Assembly: GCF_001971585.1 (NCBI RefSeq)
Contig: NZ_CP019323.1
Location: 858,053-922,052, forward strand
Direction of reading: 5' to 3'
Source: Companilactobacillus allii
GTDB lineage: Bacteria > Bacillota > Bacilli > Lactobacillales > Lactobacillaceae
Length of the DNA: 64,000 nucleotides
Shown here one piece after another: positions 12,783-21,950 of this stretch. A program made the translations under genes and the position numbers. Within the stretch, counting starts at the first letter, position 1, and the number at the start of each line of letters is the position of its first letter. Below the pieces are notes generated by a model. The model did no database searches. It was not told the DNA's origin and worked only from the letters and a program-made list of their open reading frames with translations.

Positions 12783-13407
12783 AATCCATATACTTCAAAC
12801 CAACTTCAATAAAATACTGAAATATCCGATTCTTAGTAATTTTACCGACGACCTTAGTAGGGTCGTCTTTTTTTGTGACTGGAAGTGAGTCTACTTGATG
12901 TTGATATAGTAGCTTCCCAACGTGAATGATTGACATATCAGCGTCTACAGTCACTAGATTAGGCATACGAGTCATGACCATACTGGCAACCATCGAATCC
13001 GCATCAGCGTTATTGATAGTAACCGCCAATAGGTCCTTACGTGAGATTAATCCTAGTAAGTCATTGTTTGAATCTGTCACGTATAATGAACCAACATCAT
13101 TTATGAAGAGCTTATTGACGCATTCTGGCAAAGTCGTGTCAGGTCGCACAAAGCTTGGTTCAATAAGGATATTATTGATTGATTCTTTGTATAATTCATC
13201 AAAATCTAAGCTAGACTTTGGTAATTGTGAGAATTCATATCCTACCTTTGGGCGTGACTTGAGGATCTCTGTTGCCGTAAGCAATCGTAAGTCCCCACGT
13301 ATCGTAGGTATACTTAATTGCAATTTTTTAGCGATCTGTTCACTAGTCATGGGGCTTTTTTGTTTGGTCATATCTATAATTTGTTTTTGACGGTCAGTTA
13401 AATACAT
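12781..13407 (-). CDS. ccpN: CcpN-type HTH/CBS-domain transcriptional repressor
   Basis: 208 residues: a DeoR/HTH_11-like helix-turn-helix at about 1-60 (TSEQIAKKLQLSIPTIRGDL) and two CBS domains at about 80-205 (VTDSNNDLLGLISRKDLLAV; DSLPVTKKDDPTKVVGKITK). This is the layout of CcpN, the ATP/ADP-responsive repressor of gluconeogenic genes in Bacillus. It lies 62 bases downstream of ppdK on the same strand. In Bacillus and Listeria ccpN is paired with a gene of the pyruvate phosphate dikinase regulatory protein family; here the dikinase itself is the neighbour. It probably represses ppdK according to energy state. Confidence 0.88.
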   Translation of the reverse strand: MYLTDRQKQIIDMTKQKSPMTSEQIAKKLQLSIPTIRGDLRLLTATEILKSRPKVGYEFSQLPKSSLDFDELYKESINNILIEPSFVRPDTTLPECVNKLFINDVGSLYVTDSNNDLLGLISRKDLLAVTINNADADSMVASMVMTRMPNLVTVDADMSIIHVGKLLYQHQVDSLPVTKKDDPTKVVGKITKNRIFQYFIEVGLKYMD

Positions 13408-13469
13408 GATATCTCCTAGAATATATGTTGTTATATTAATTATAATATCACGTATTATTTTTTGAAAGC

Positions 13470-16079
13470 TTAATTATTAGGTAAAGCTGCTTGAGCTGCG
13501 GCTATTCTAGCAACTGGAATCCTGAATGGCGAGCATGAAACGTAAGAAATGCCGATCTTTTCGAAGAACTGAATTGACTTAGGATCTCCACCAACTTCAC
13601 CACAGACGCCAATCGGCAATTCAGGATTGGTGTTACGTCCACCATTTACAGCCATACGCATCAACTCTCCGACACCTTCAATATCGACAGATTGGAAGGG
13701 ATCATTTGGCAATATTTTTTGTGCGATGTATTCAGGCATGAATGAACCTACATCATCACGTGAATATCCAAATGTTAATTGAGTCAAATCGTTAGTACCG
13801 AAGCTAAAGAAGTCTGAAACTTCAGCAATTTTATCAGCAGTAACACAGGCTCTAGGCATTTCCATCATGGTACCGATCTTGTATTCTAGTGTTGTATTTT
13901 TATTGGTCAATATTTTATCGATCGTTTCAACAACGACATCTCTGACCCATTTCATTTCTGTTTTGGAGTTTGTTAGTGGAATCATGATGTGTGGTTTGAT
14001 ATCAAATCCTTCTTGATTCAGGCGAATTACGGCGTTGACGATGGCAGTAACTTGCATTTGATAGATGTCTGGATAAGTCACAGCCAGTCTATCACCACGG
14101 TGCCCCAACATAGGATTCAATTCTTTTAGTGAATCAATACGTGCCTTTAATGCGTCCTTAGTTGTGTTGATTTCTTTAGCGACCAATTCAATTTCCTTGT
14201 CATCATGTGGCAAGAATTCATGCAGTGGAGGATCGAGGAGTCTGACGGTTACTGATTTACCAGCCGATAATTTATATAGTTCGTAGAAATCATTTTCTTG
14301 TAGCAAAAGGATTTTTTCTAGCGGATCGATACGTCCTTTGGCATTTTTTGCTAGGATCAATCGGCGCATTTGTAGGAGCCGTTTTGGTTTGAAGAACATG
14401 TGCTCAGTCCTTGTTAGACCGATTCCGTCGGCATCAAACTTCAGGGCTCGTTTGAAATCTTCTGGTGTATCAGCGTTTGTGTAGACCCCCATATGACTGA
14501 TTTCTTTGGCCCAATCTAGTAATGTGGCTAGATCATCATTGATGATGGCATCGGTTGTTTCTAGTTGGCCAAGGTACAAGTGCCCGCTAGTACCGTCGAC
14601 TGAGATCCAGTCACCTTCATTGATAACACAATCTTCAATTGTGGCGGTTTTGTTAGCGTAATCAACTTGCAGAGCATGTGCACCAACGACGCCAGTTGAA
14701 CCCATACCACGAGCGACGACTGCTGCATGGGAAGTCATTCCACCTCGGGAGGTTACGATGGCCTCACTTACGACCATACCTTCAATGTCTTCTGGGGAAG
14801 TATCTTGTCTTAATAAGATCACCTTTTGGTGCTCTTTGTCATGGGCGTTCTTGGCAGTTTCTGCGGTGAAGTAAACTTGTCCACTAGCAGCACCTGGTGA
14901 AGCAGGTAGTCCAGTGGCTAGGATATGTTGCTCTAGAGCTTTTTGAGCAAATTCAGAGTGAAGCATGACTGAGATTGATTCAGGATCGATACGTTTGATA
15001 GCGGTATTTTTGTCGATCAGGCCTTCATTAACTAAGTCTACAGCGATTTTCACAGCAGCACCCGGTGTACGTTTGCCGGCACGAGCCTGTAATAAGTAAA
15101 GCTTTTTGTGCTCAATTGTAAATTCTAAGTCTTGCATATCACGATAATGTGCTTCAAGTTTCTCGGCGATTTTAGCGAATTGGTCATAGATCTCTGGCAT
15201 TGATTCTTGTAGTGTTGTGATCGATTCAGGTGTGCGTACGCCTGATACTACATCTTCACCTTGAGCATTCAACAAGTATTCACCGAAGAGATTCTTGGTA
15301 CCAGTCGCAGGATTTCTAGTGAAGGCAACTCCAGTACCTGAATCCTCACCGGAATTGCCGAAGACCATAGTCTGAATGTTGACCGCTGTTCCTAGTGTTT
15401 CAGGGATGTTGTTTTGGCGTCGATAGACACGAGCACGATTGTTGTCCCATGATGAGAAGACTGAATCTACGGCTGATAATAATTGTTTTTTAGGATCTTG
15501 TGGGAAGTCTTTTCCAGCAACATCTTGATAGATTTGTTTAAATTTAGTAACGATATTTTTTAAGTCAGCTGTTGTCAATTCTAGGTCGGATTGATAATTG
15601 TTGATTTCTTTTGTTTCGGATAAGACATTGTCAAAAATCTCTTCACTGATGCCATAAACAACATTTCCAAACATTGCCAGTAGACGACGGTAACTGTCAT
15701 ATGCAAAGCGGTCGTTATTTTTCGCCAAGGCGATAACTGAATCATCGTTCAAGCCAATGTTCAAGATAGTATCCATCATGCCAGGCATTGAAATGGCGGC
15801 ACCTGAACGCACTGAAATAAGCAGTGGATCGAACTTATCATTGAACTTTTTTCCAGTTGAAGAACTCAATCTATCCAAAGCATGGTCGATCTCTAGTTGC
15901 AACGCTTCACTTAACTGATGACTATTTTGTTGGTAAGAGTGACAAGCTTCAGTTGTGATCGTGAATCCAGTAGGTACAGGAAGATTCAAGCGAGTCATTT
16001 CGGCCAGATTGGCACCTTTACCACCTAATAAATCACGCATATCCTTGTTGCCTTCGGAAAAGAAATAGATTTGTTTCAT
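13470..16079 (-). CDS. ppdK: Pyruvate, phosphate dikinase
   Basis: 869 residues, full length for the family (about 870-880). It interconverts pyruvate + ATP + Pi and phosphoenolpyruvate + AMP + PPi in the cytoplasm. Visible parts are the N-terminal ATP-grasp domain (GGKGANLAEM near the start), the swivelling phosphohistidine domain (GGMTSHAAVVARG, His451) and the C-terminal PEP/pyruvate TIM barrel with Cys826 in PIGVCGEVGGD. In a fermentative lactobacillus it can serve gluconeogenesis from pyruvate or glycolysis with PPi. A cre-like site covers its -35 box, so CcpA repression is likely, with ccpN downstream giving a second layer of control. Confidence 0.97.
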   Translation of the reverse strand: MKQIYFFSEGNKDMRDLLGGKGANLAEMTRLNLPVPTGFTITTEACHSYQQNSHQLSEALQLEIDHALDRLSSSTGKKFNDKFDPLLISVRSGAAISMPGMMDTILNIGLNDDSVIALAKNNDRFAYDSYRRLLAMFGNVVYGISEEIFDNVLSETKEINNYQSDLELTTADLKNIVTKFKQIYQDVAGKDFPQDPKKQLLSAVDSVFSSWDNNRARVYRRQNNIPETLGTAVNIQTMVFGNSGEDSGTGVAFTRNPATGTKNLFGEYLLNAQGEDVVSGVRTPESITTLQESMPEIYDQFAKIAEKLEAHYRDMQDLEFTIEHKKLYLLQARAGKRTPGAAVKIAVDLVNEGLIDKNTAIKRIDPESISVMLHSEFAQKALEQHILATGLPASPGAASGQVYFTAETAKNAHDKEHQKVILLRQDTSPEDIEGMVVSEAIVTSRGGMTSHAAVVARGMGSTGVVGAHALQVDYANKTATIEDCVINEGDWISVDGTSGHLYLGQLETTDAIINDDLATLLDWAKEISHMGVYTNADTPEDFKRALKFDADGIGLTRTEHMFFKPKRLLQMRRLILAKNAKGRIDPLEKILLLQENDFYELYKLSAGKSVTVRLLDPPLHEFLPHDDKEIELVAKEINTTKDALKARIDSLKELNPMLGHRGDRLAVTYPDIYQMQVTAIVNAVIRLNQEGFDIKPHIMIPLTNSKTEMKWVRDVVVETIDKILTNKNTTLEYKIGTMMEMPRACVTADKIAEVSDFFSFGTNDLTQLTFGYSRDDVGSFMPEYIAQKILPNDPFQSVDIEGVGELMRMAVNGGRNTNPELPIGVCGEVGGDPKSIQFFEKIGISYVSCSPFRIPVARIAAAQAALPNN

Positions 16080-16124
16080 ATATAACTCCTTAAGTATTAA
16101 TATGACGTCTTAAACAATAATTAG

Positions 16125-16162
16125 AATATATATGATGTTTTAAATAATTGCAAGCGATTACA
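16125..16162 (-). promoter_or_regulatory. ppdK promoter with cre-like site on the -35 box
   Basis: On the minus strand: TTGCAA (16153-16148), a 17-base spacer and TATATT (16130-16125). TGCAAGCGATTACA at 16149-16162 matches the CcpA cre consensus TGWAANCGNTNWCA at all but one position and overlaps the -35 box, a typical repression geometry. Confidence 0.65.
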
Positions 16163-16181
16163 GTGAACGAAGTATACCAAT

Positions 16182-16212
16182 CAAAAAAAGACCAACAGTT
16201 AACTGTTGGTCT
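16182..16212 (-). terminator. Terminator of the metal-binding lipoprotein gene
   Basis: AGACCAACAGTT/AACTGTTGGTCT is a perfect 24-base palindrome; on the minus strand it is followed by a T run. Confidence 0.85.
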
Positions 16213-16287
16213 CATGCCTGTTTGAGTAGGCTTAATAAATTTAAATAAAGATACATAATTTAACTGTACCAGTCTGATTTTTAGTTA

Positions 16288-17196
16288 CTATTTAGCTTCT
16301 TTTTCTAATATTGTATTTAATCTTTTGTATTGAGATAACATCCAATTCTTATAAGTCATATCCTTTGGTAAAGTTTCGGTGACTTTTAAAACAGGGATGT
16401 TTTCTTTTTTTGCTAAGGAGATCATGTTGTCGACAAGTTTACTGTCAGCTTGTGCGTTATAGACAAGAAATGATATTTTCTTGTCTTTGATACCTTGGCG
16501 CATGTTTTTGATGATCTTAGGTGATGGATCAGACCCGTTTTCGATTGATTTCTCAAAGGATTTGTTGCCAACGGTAAATCCCATGGCTTCAATGGAATAG
16601 TCAAAAACTGGCTCACTAACGTAGACTTCTTTATTAGAAGTATTTTGGGCGATTTTCTTTAGTGTGGTTAATTCATCTTGAATAGGACTTAGTGATTCGA
16701 TATATTTCTGAGCATTTTTTTCAAAGTAGGCCTTATTATCAGGATATTTCTTACCCAATGTTTGAGCTAGCTTGTTTGCTAGAGCAGGCATGGTAGTGGG
16801 ATCGTACCAGATATGTGGATTGGTACCAGTCTTCTTATCCAAGATGTTTTCACCAACTTTGATGAAAGGACTATTTTTACCTTTAGAAAGTTTGTTCATC
16901 CAAGAATCATAGCCAAGTCCGTTAGCGATGGTTATATCTGCGTTGTTGACGTCTTTGGCAATCTGGGTAGTGGGTTCATAATCGTGTGGATCTACTCCGG
17001 GTTTATTAATAATTGATTGAACGCTACCTTTGTCACCAACGACTGCTTTGGCCACTTCACCGTAGAAGTCAGTCGTTGCCACAATTTTTATTTTGGAATT
17101 GGACGAGGTTTTATTTGTTGTACATCCGGTTAAGACAATACCTATGAATATAAGACTTATGGTAGAAAGCGTAACTTTGAATATTTTTGATATCAT
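16288..17196 (-). CDS. Zn/Mn ABC transporter substrate-binding lipoprotein (ZnuA/AdcA type), orphan
   Basis: 302 residues. A signal peptide ends in the lipobox LTGC (Cys25), so the protein is lipid-anchored on the outer face of the membrane. The cluster A-I metal-binding features are visible: DPHDYEPT, NGLGYDSWM, TNPHIWYDP and the C-terminal YNAQADSKL, with His from DPHD and NPHIWYDP as ligands. There is no long His-rich loop, and the ABC ATPase and permease genes are not adjacent, so it must work with a transporter encoded elsewhere. A Fur-type palindrome lies 18 bases upstream of the start codon. Zinc is more likely than manganese because the operator resembles a Zur box, but this is inference. 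Confidence 0.9.
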   Translation of the reverse strand: MISKIFKVTLSTISLIFIGIVLTGCTTNKTSSNSKIKIVATTDFYGEVAKAVVGDKGSVQSIINKPGVDPHDYEPTTQIAKDVNNADITIANGLGYDSWMNKLSKGKNSPFIKVGENILDKKTGTNPHIWYDPTTMPALANKLAQTLGKKYPDNKAYFEKNAQKYIESLSPIQDELTTLKKIAQNTSNKEVYVSEPVFDYSIEAMGFTVGNKSFEKSIENGSDPSPKIIKNMRQGIKDKKISFLVYNAQADSKLVDNMISLAKKENIPVLKVTETLPKDMTYKNWMLSQYKRLNTILEKEAK

Positions 17197-17213
17197 AAAT
17201 TATCCCCTCTATA

Positions 17214-17280
17214 AATAGTAATTATTACTATTAAATAATATCTTACCGAGAAATGTTTGTAAACAGTAATAGTTACCATT
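17214..17280. promoter_or_regulatory. Fur/Zur-type operator pair
   Basis: AATAGTAAT-T-ATTACTATT at 17214-17232 is a perfect 9-1-9 palindrome resembling Bacillus Zur boxes (ATCGTAATNATTACGAT). A weaker second copy, ACAGTAATAGTTACCAT, lies at about 17263-17279. Both are upstream of the metal-binding lipoprotein gene. The 231-base gap to the acyltransferase gene holds nothing else I can identify. Confidence 0.6.
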
Positions 17281-17427
17281 TACAAATAACGGCAATTATA
17301 AATTGAATATAAGAAATTCATATTTTAACCTTAGTTAATCATCAAGACCCTCTACCTACTGGGATGCTATAACTTATATATGCTTTAACAAAGCGAATAA
17401 ATGTAATTAGTTAACAGAGGTGAGCTC

Positions 17428-18624
17428 TTGGCCGAGAAGAGGAAAAAACGATATTTGCATGAGGTTGATCTGATGAGAGTTATTTTCATCGGAGGCGTGT
17501 TGCTTAATCATACGACAACAGCCTTTAAAGCAAACATGTCAGATAGTTCGTTCAGTAAATTATTTTTAGAAGCAACACATTTGTCATTACACTTTACACG
17601 GATGGGATTCATGTTTATGACCGGACTAGTCTTAGTCCTCAATTATTACCATCGTGATAATCATTGGTTAACATTTTGGAAGAAGCGCTATACCAGCGTT
17701 GGGATTCCATATCTAAGTTGGAATGCGATCATTATGTTATTTTCAACAGTCTTTGCCGGGAGTGCCATTATCTGGAGTGACTATTGGAGTCATCTGGTGT
17801 ATGCATGGTTGCATGGTAACGAGTATTACATGTACTACATTGTAGTTACTTTCCAACTATACTTGATTTTTCCACTTATCATTAAAATGTTTAAAAAATT
17901 TGAGAATCATCATCTTACGATATTAGGAATCAGTGCCACATTGCAACTTCTTATTACCATCGGGATCAAGTATTTTCTACCCGGTGTTGATAGATCCGGC
18001 TGGCCATATCTACTGAACGCTTATGGATTGAACATATTCACATATCAATTCTACTTTATCGCCGGAGCGTTTGTGGCCATTCATTACGGAGAAGTTGATG
18101 CTTTCATAGAGAAATTTCATGAGGCAATCGCATGGACAACAGGAATTTTGGCCCTGGGGACAGTTGGATTGTTCTACTTTGATCAAAATGTTTTAAAACT
18201 AAGTATGAGTGGAACTTTATCAATTCACCAACCATTTATTTTTGTTTATGACGTCGTTATGATCGTCTTTGTTTTCTGGATCGGCCGACAATATGCCCAC
18301 GCCAGAGAACACGGATTACCAGTTTGGATAGACAAAGTAATTAAGAGTCTATCAAAAGTATCATTTGGACTATATCTAGTTCAAAGTCTTCCTGTATTAA
18401 CACTTTACGGAATCCTTTCATTATTCAGTGCACCATCATGGGTAATGTTACTGCTATTACCAATAGGCTATGCTTTCGTCTTAGGTGGAGCATTCTTAAT
18501 ATCTTGGTTCTGCTACAAGGTACCACCATTTGGAATATTAATCGGAAGACCTCAAAAACTCAAAAGGAGTAAATTCAATGTCAAAAATAACCAATCAATT
18601 AAACCAGCAATTGAAAAAGAATAG
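17428..18624 (+). CDS. Acyltransferase family 3 membrane protein
   Basis: 398 residues with about ten membrane segments, of the acyltransferase_3 family (OatA/NodX-like without the extra SGNH domain). The N-terminal RYLHEVDLMRVIFIGGVLLNH contains the family's helix with the conserved Arg and His; members move acyl groups from cytoplasmic donors to sugars or polymers at the membrane. It starts with TTG at 17428 behind AGAGGTGAG. The last 47 bases overlap the ligase gene, so the two are co-translated. The partner ligase might provide the activated acyl group, but the acceptor is unknown. Confidence 0.85.
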   Translation: MAEKRKKRYLHEVDLMRVIFIGGVLLNHTTTAFKANMSDSSFSKLFLEATHLSLHFTRMGFMFMTGLVLVLNYYHRDNHWLTFWKKRYTSVGIPYLSWNAIIMLFSTVFAGSAIIWSDYWSHLVYAWLHGNEYYMYYIVVTFQLYLIFPLIIKMFKKFENHHLTILGISATLQLLITIGIKYFLPGVDRSGWPYLLNAYGLNIFTYQFYFIAGAFVAIHYGEVDAFIEKFHEAIAWTTGILALGTVGLFYFDQNVLKLSMSGTLSIHQPFIFVYDVVMIVFVFWIGRQYAHAREHGLPVWIDKVIKSLSKVSFGLYLVQSLPVLTLYGILSLFSAPSWVMLLLLPIGYAFVLGGAFLISWFCYKVPPFGILIGRPQKLKRSKFNVKNNQSIKPAIEKE

Positions 18625-20095
18625 TGAAAATTTAATTATTAAGGATGAAAGTAGAGGACTGTGGTTCAGCGGTGAAGAGATCAAGTCAGATGTGGATATT
18701 ATTAAAAATTCACTGATGGACTTACGTGTTGGCCACGGAGACGTGGTTTTAGTATGTTTGGAAAATAACGGTGCCTATCCAGTTATCGTTCAAGCTATCT
18801 GGGAAGTCGGAGCAGTTGTTCACCCAATCTCTGATACGACTCCAGCTATTGAATTACAACAAGAACTTACAGAACATCAATATGCAGCCGCAATTGTCAA
18901 AGATGATTTGACCACAGCTGTGACTGAAAATCGTGCAGTAACGATTGTTGATGACAGTCTTGTAACGGCGTTACATTTGACGATTATCCGTGATCAGAAT
19001 ATTGTCGGACATATGGACCAAATCCCTACCGAGAATGATCTGGCATTGATCATGAATACTTCTGGAACAACTGGTAAGCCCAAAGGTGTGGGAATAACTC
19101 ATGAGTTATTGAAGAATGCAGTCGATCACGATATCGAAAGTCACGAGATGACGCAGGCAGATACAACTATGATCGTTATGCCAATGTTCCACATCAATGC
19201 TCAAGCCGTCTCGATGTTATCAACTCGCTTGTCTGGTGGGAGGATCGTTATAACGAAGAAATTCAGTGCATCTAGATTCTGGAATCAAGTCCGAGAAAAT
19301 GGTGTTACATGGGTATCAGTTGTCCCAACTATTGTAAATATTTTACTTATCAATAAGAAGGCCAATGAAGCATATGCTGATGACATTAAGTTGAGATTTG
19401 TTCGTTGTTCATCATTTGCGTTACCACTTGATAAATTGACTTCTTTCCAAAATAGATTCCACACAATTATTCTTGAAGGTTATGGCATGACGGAAACAGC
19501 AAGTCAGTGCACGATCAATCCCTTCGATGCACCCAAGGTTGGTTCAGCTGGTAAACCATTTAAAACTGAATTGGGAATTTTGATCAATGATAAATTCACC
19601 AAAGAAGCTAACCAAGTGGGTGAGATCGCAGTCCGTGGTGATCACGTTATTAAAGATTATATGGAACCACATCCAGATTCCTTCCGAAAAGATTGGTTCT
19701 TAACTGGTGATCTTGGTTATCTAGATGAGGACGGATATCTATTCGTTAAAGGACGTAAAAAAGACATCATCAGTCGTGGTGGCGAAAAAGTTGCGCCAGC
19801 TCACGTTGAAAATGCCTTGAGTCAATTAGATTGCGTGAAGGAAGTAGCGGTGATTGGGACTCCGGATGAATTATACGGTGAGGCCGTTACGGCAGTTATT
19901 ATCAGACAAGATAATCAAAGACTTGAGGATACAAGACAAGATATCTTGAATCATGCTAAGAAATCTTTGGCAGTTTTTGAACAACCTACTAAGGTCATTT
20001 TCGTAGATGACTATCCTAGAAACGCTACTGGTAAAGTATTACGAGTTAAATTACGTAATCAAATATTAGAAGAAGCTGAAAGTATTGGTGCCTAA
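18578..20095 (+). CDS. AMP-forming acyl-adenylate/CoA ligase, paralogue 1
   Basis: 505 residues of the ANL superfamily (acyl-CoA synthetases and adenylation enzymes). Motifs in order: NTSGTTGKPKGVG (ATP P-loop, about 155-170), GYGMTETAS (about 300), TGDLGYLDEDGYLFVKGR (hinge Asp) and NATGKVLRVKLR with the catalytic Lys near the C-terminus. The enzyme activates a carboxylic acid with ATP; the acyl acceptor may be CoA or a protein. The ATG at 18578 has AAAGGAG upstream. A paralogue of identical length lies at 58840-60357 beside an ABC permease and ATPase; both begin MSK.TNQL.QQL. The substrate is unknown. Confidence 0.9.
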   Translation: MSKITNQLNQQLKKNSENLIIKDESRGLWFSGEEIKSDVDIIKNSLMDLRVGHGDVVLVCLENNGAYPVIVQAIWEVGAVVHPISDTTPAIELQQELTEHQYAAAIVKDDLTTAVTENRAVTIVDDSLVTALHLTIIRDQNIVGHMDQIPTENDLALIMNTSGTTGKPKGVGITHELLKNAVDHDIESHEMTQADTTMIVMPMFHINAQAVSMLSTRLSGGRIVITKKFSASRFWNQVRENGVTWVSVVPTIVNILLINKKANEAYADDIKLRFVRCSSFALPLDKLTSFQNRFHTIILEGYGMTETASQCTINPFDAPKVGSAGKPFKTELGILINDKFTKEANQVGEIAVRGDHVIKDYMEPHPDSFRKDWFLTGDLGYLDEDGYLFVKGRKKDIISRGGEKVAPAHVENALSQLDCVKEVAVIGTPDELYGEAVTAVIIRQDNQRLEDTRQDILNHAKKSLAVFEQPTKVIFVDDYPRNATGKVLRVKLRNQILEEAESIGA

Positions 20096-21075
20096 TGAAA
20101 AATAAAAGACGTCTAAAAAAATTATTGATCAGCGTTGTTTTAATATTCTGGGCATGTATCGCCTTTTATGGATTTAAACAGACAGATGCTGGTGCAAGTA
20201 CATCAGGATTAACTAGCGTTACTATCGGATATCAAAAGGGTGATCCGTTTGATATTGCAAAGCAACGTGGTGAGTTTGCCAAAAAGATGAAGGCCAAAGG
20301 ATACAAAGTAGTTTGGAAAGAATTCTCTGATGGTAGTTCTTTGATGCAGGCTCTGAATTCTGGTTCAGTTGATTATGCTAGGACCGGTGATACACCGCCA
20401 GTTTCAGCACAAGCAGCTGGAACTAAACTAGCTTATGTCGCTGCCGGATATTCTAAGGCTAAAGGCTCTGGAATATTAGTAAGTAAGAGCTCAAGCATCA
20501 GCTCAGTTGCTGATTTGAAAGGTAAAAAAGTTGCGTATACCAAAGGAACTAGCTCACAGTATATGTTGCTAAAGGCCTTGAAGAAAGCAGGACTTAGCGC
20601 TGATGATGTAACTTGGGTGAATATGGACCAGTCCTCAGCTAGTGTTGCTTTTGCCAAAGGTAAAGTAGACGCGTGGGCAACCTGGGATCCTTATACATCA
20701 CAGGCACAGATTAATCAAAATGCTAAGCTTTTAGTTGATGGCGAAGGTATTACGAATAATCGTGATTATATTCTTTCCACTACTAGTTTTGCTAAGAATA
20801 ATAAGACAATCACCAAATACATGATTGAGTACTTGCAAGAAGATATGACTTGGGCAAACGATAATCACAGTGAATTGATCACTATGATGAGTAAGTCGCT
20901 GAAAGTATCTAAGTCAGTGGTTAAGAAGATGGTCGAACGTAGGACTTATGGAATATCTGCTATGACTAGTAAGTATGTTAAAGAACAACAACAGATTGCT
21001 GATTTGTTCTATTCGGAAGGATTTATTGAGAAAAAGGTTGATGTTAGTGATGATGTTGACTTGAGTAGTGAGTGA
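20095..21075 (+). CDS. Sulfonate/nitrate/taurine-type ABC substrate-binding protein (SsuA-like)
   Basis: 326 residues. A basic N-terminus and a hydrophobic segment (about 9-27) form a signal or anchor; there is no good lipobox. The mature part has SsuA/NMT1 features: TIGYQKGDPFDIAK, the YARTGDTPPVSAQ ligand loop, DLKGKKVAYTKGTSSQYM and DAWATWDPYT. These proteins hand small organic anions to an SsuBC-type importer. The start overlaps the ligase stop by one base (TAATG) with little Shine-Dalgarno, so translation is coupled. No ATPase or permease follows; matching genes are 36 kb away at 57286-58836 next to the second ligase. Confidence 0.9.
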   Translation: MKNKRRLKKLLISVVLIFWACIAFYGFKQTDAGASTSGLTSVTIGYQKGDPFDIAKQRGEFAKKMKAKGYKVVWKEFSDGSSLMQALNSGSVDYARTGDTPPVSAQAAGTKLAYVAAGYSKAKGSGILVSKSSSISSVADLKGKKVAYTKGTSSQYMLLKALKKAGLSADDVTWVNMDQSSASVAFAKGKVDAWATWDPYTSQAQINQNAKLLVDGEGITNNRDYILSTTSFAKNNKTITKYMIEYLQEDMTWANDNHSELITMMSKSLKVSKSVVKKMVERRTYGISAMTSKYVKEQQQIADLFYSEGFIEKKVDVSDDVDLSSE

Positions 21076-21081
21076 TTTTTT

Positions 21082-21107
21082 GGTCGACCTTTTGGTCGGC
21101 TTTTTTT
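21082..21107 (+). terminator. Terminator of the acyltransferase-ligase-SsuA-like operon
   Basis: GTCGACC-TTTT-GGTCGGC stem (with one G-U pair) followed by seven Ts. Confidence 0.85.
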
Positions 21108-21210
21108 ATTTTAAAGAATTCATCATATGTTATTATAATATGATAAAATGAATATGCGTAAATACTATCATTTATTAATAAATACGTATGATGAATTCAG
21201 GAGATATAAT

Positions 21211-21891
21211 ATGGCTCAAAATCTAGTAGAACAGACAACGGACAAAATTATTGAGTATATAAAAAATAATAACATTCAACCTGGAGAAAAACTTCCGAAT
21301 GAATATATCCTATCGACTGATCTTGATGTTGGTAGAAGCACATTCAGGGAGGCTATAAGAATCCTTATTTCAAGAAATATTCTTGAAGTAAGACAGGGAT
21401 CTGGGACTTATGTCAGTGATAAAGAAGGACGTTCCACCGACCCTTTTGGTTTGACGATGATACGGGATAAAACAAAGATGATTAGTGATTTTTATGATAT
21501 GCGTTATGTATTGGAGCCGGAGGTGGCATCTTTAGCGGCAATTCATGCTACTGATGAACAAATAAACGAAATCAATTTATTGTCGAAGGAAATAGAACAA
21601 TCTTTTAGTGCTGGTAATGATGACCATGTTGAGTTAGACATTAAGTTTCATTCACTGATTGCTAAGGCTAGTGATAATATGGCCTATTCGTATATTCTGC
21701 CTATTATCAATACTTCTATTTCACTATTTAACAAGAATTATACTGATGAGGACGCAAAAAAATTCACTGTTAAAATACATAGAGAGATATGTCGGGCAAT
21801 AGAGGAACGAAATCCTCTGTCAGCGCATGATGCAATGCTTGTTCATATGTCTAATAATCGAATAGCTTTTAAAAGACTAATAAAAAAATAA
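21211..21891 (+). CDS. FadR-subfamily GntR transcriptional regulator
   Basis: 226 residues from the ATG at 21211, which has CAGGAG 8 bases upstream; the frame is open further upstream but without family similarity. Winged helix at about 1-75 (PGEKLPNEYILSTDLDVGRSTFREAIRIL; then VRQGSGTYV) and an all-helical FCD effector domain at about 85-220 with the metal/ligand His and Asp residues expected for this group (DHVELDIKFHSLI, HREICRAI). Such proteins usually sense a sugar acid or its breakdown product. It precedes the MFS-dehydrogenase-KDG kinase operon and is the likely local regulator. Confidence 0.9.
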   Translation: MAQNLVEQTTDKIIEYIKNNNIQPGEKLPNEYILSTDLDVGRSTFREAIRILISRNILEVRQGSGTYVSDKEGRSTDPFGLTMIRDKTKMISDFYDMRYVLEPEVASLAAIHATDEQINEINLLSKEIEQSFSAGNDDHVELDIKFHSLIAKASDNMAYSYILPIINTSISLFNKNYTDEDAKKFTVKIHREICRAIEERNPLSAHDAMLVHMSNNRIAFKRLIKK

Positions 21892-21892
21892 A

Positions 21893-21941
21893 TTGACAAA
21901 GTCATCTGACGTATGATACTTTTAATTCGTCAGATGACTTT
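21893..21941 (+). promoter_or_regulatory. Promoter embedded in a terminator-like inverted repeat
   Basis: TTGACA (21893-21898), a 16-base spacer and GATACT (21915-21920) form a plausible promoter. It overlaps a perfect 14-bp inverted repeat (AAAGTCATCTGACG at 21898-21911, CGTCAGATGACTTT at 21928-21941) followed by TCTTTTTT. Transcripts from the GntR gene would fold the full hairpin and end here, while transcripts from the internal promoter would carry only the right arm. The arms may also be the regulator's operator. Confidence 0.55.
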
Positions 21942-21950
21942 CTTTTTTAT

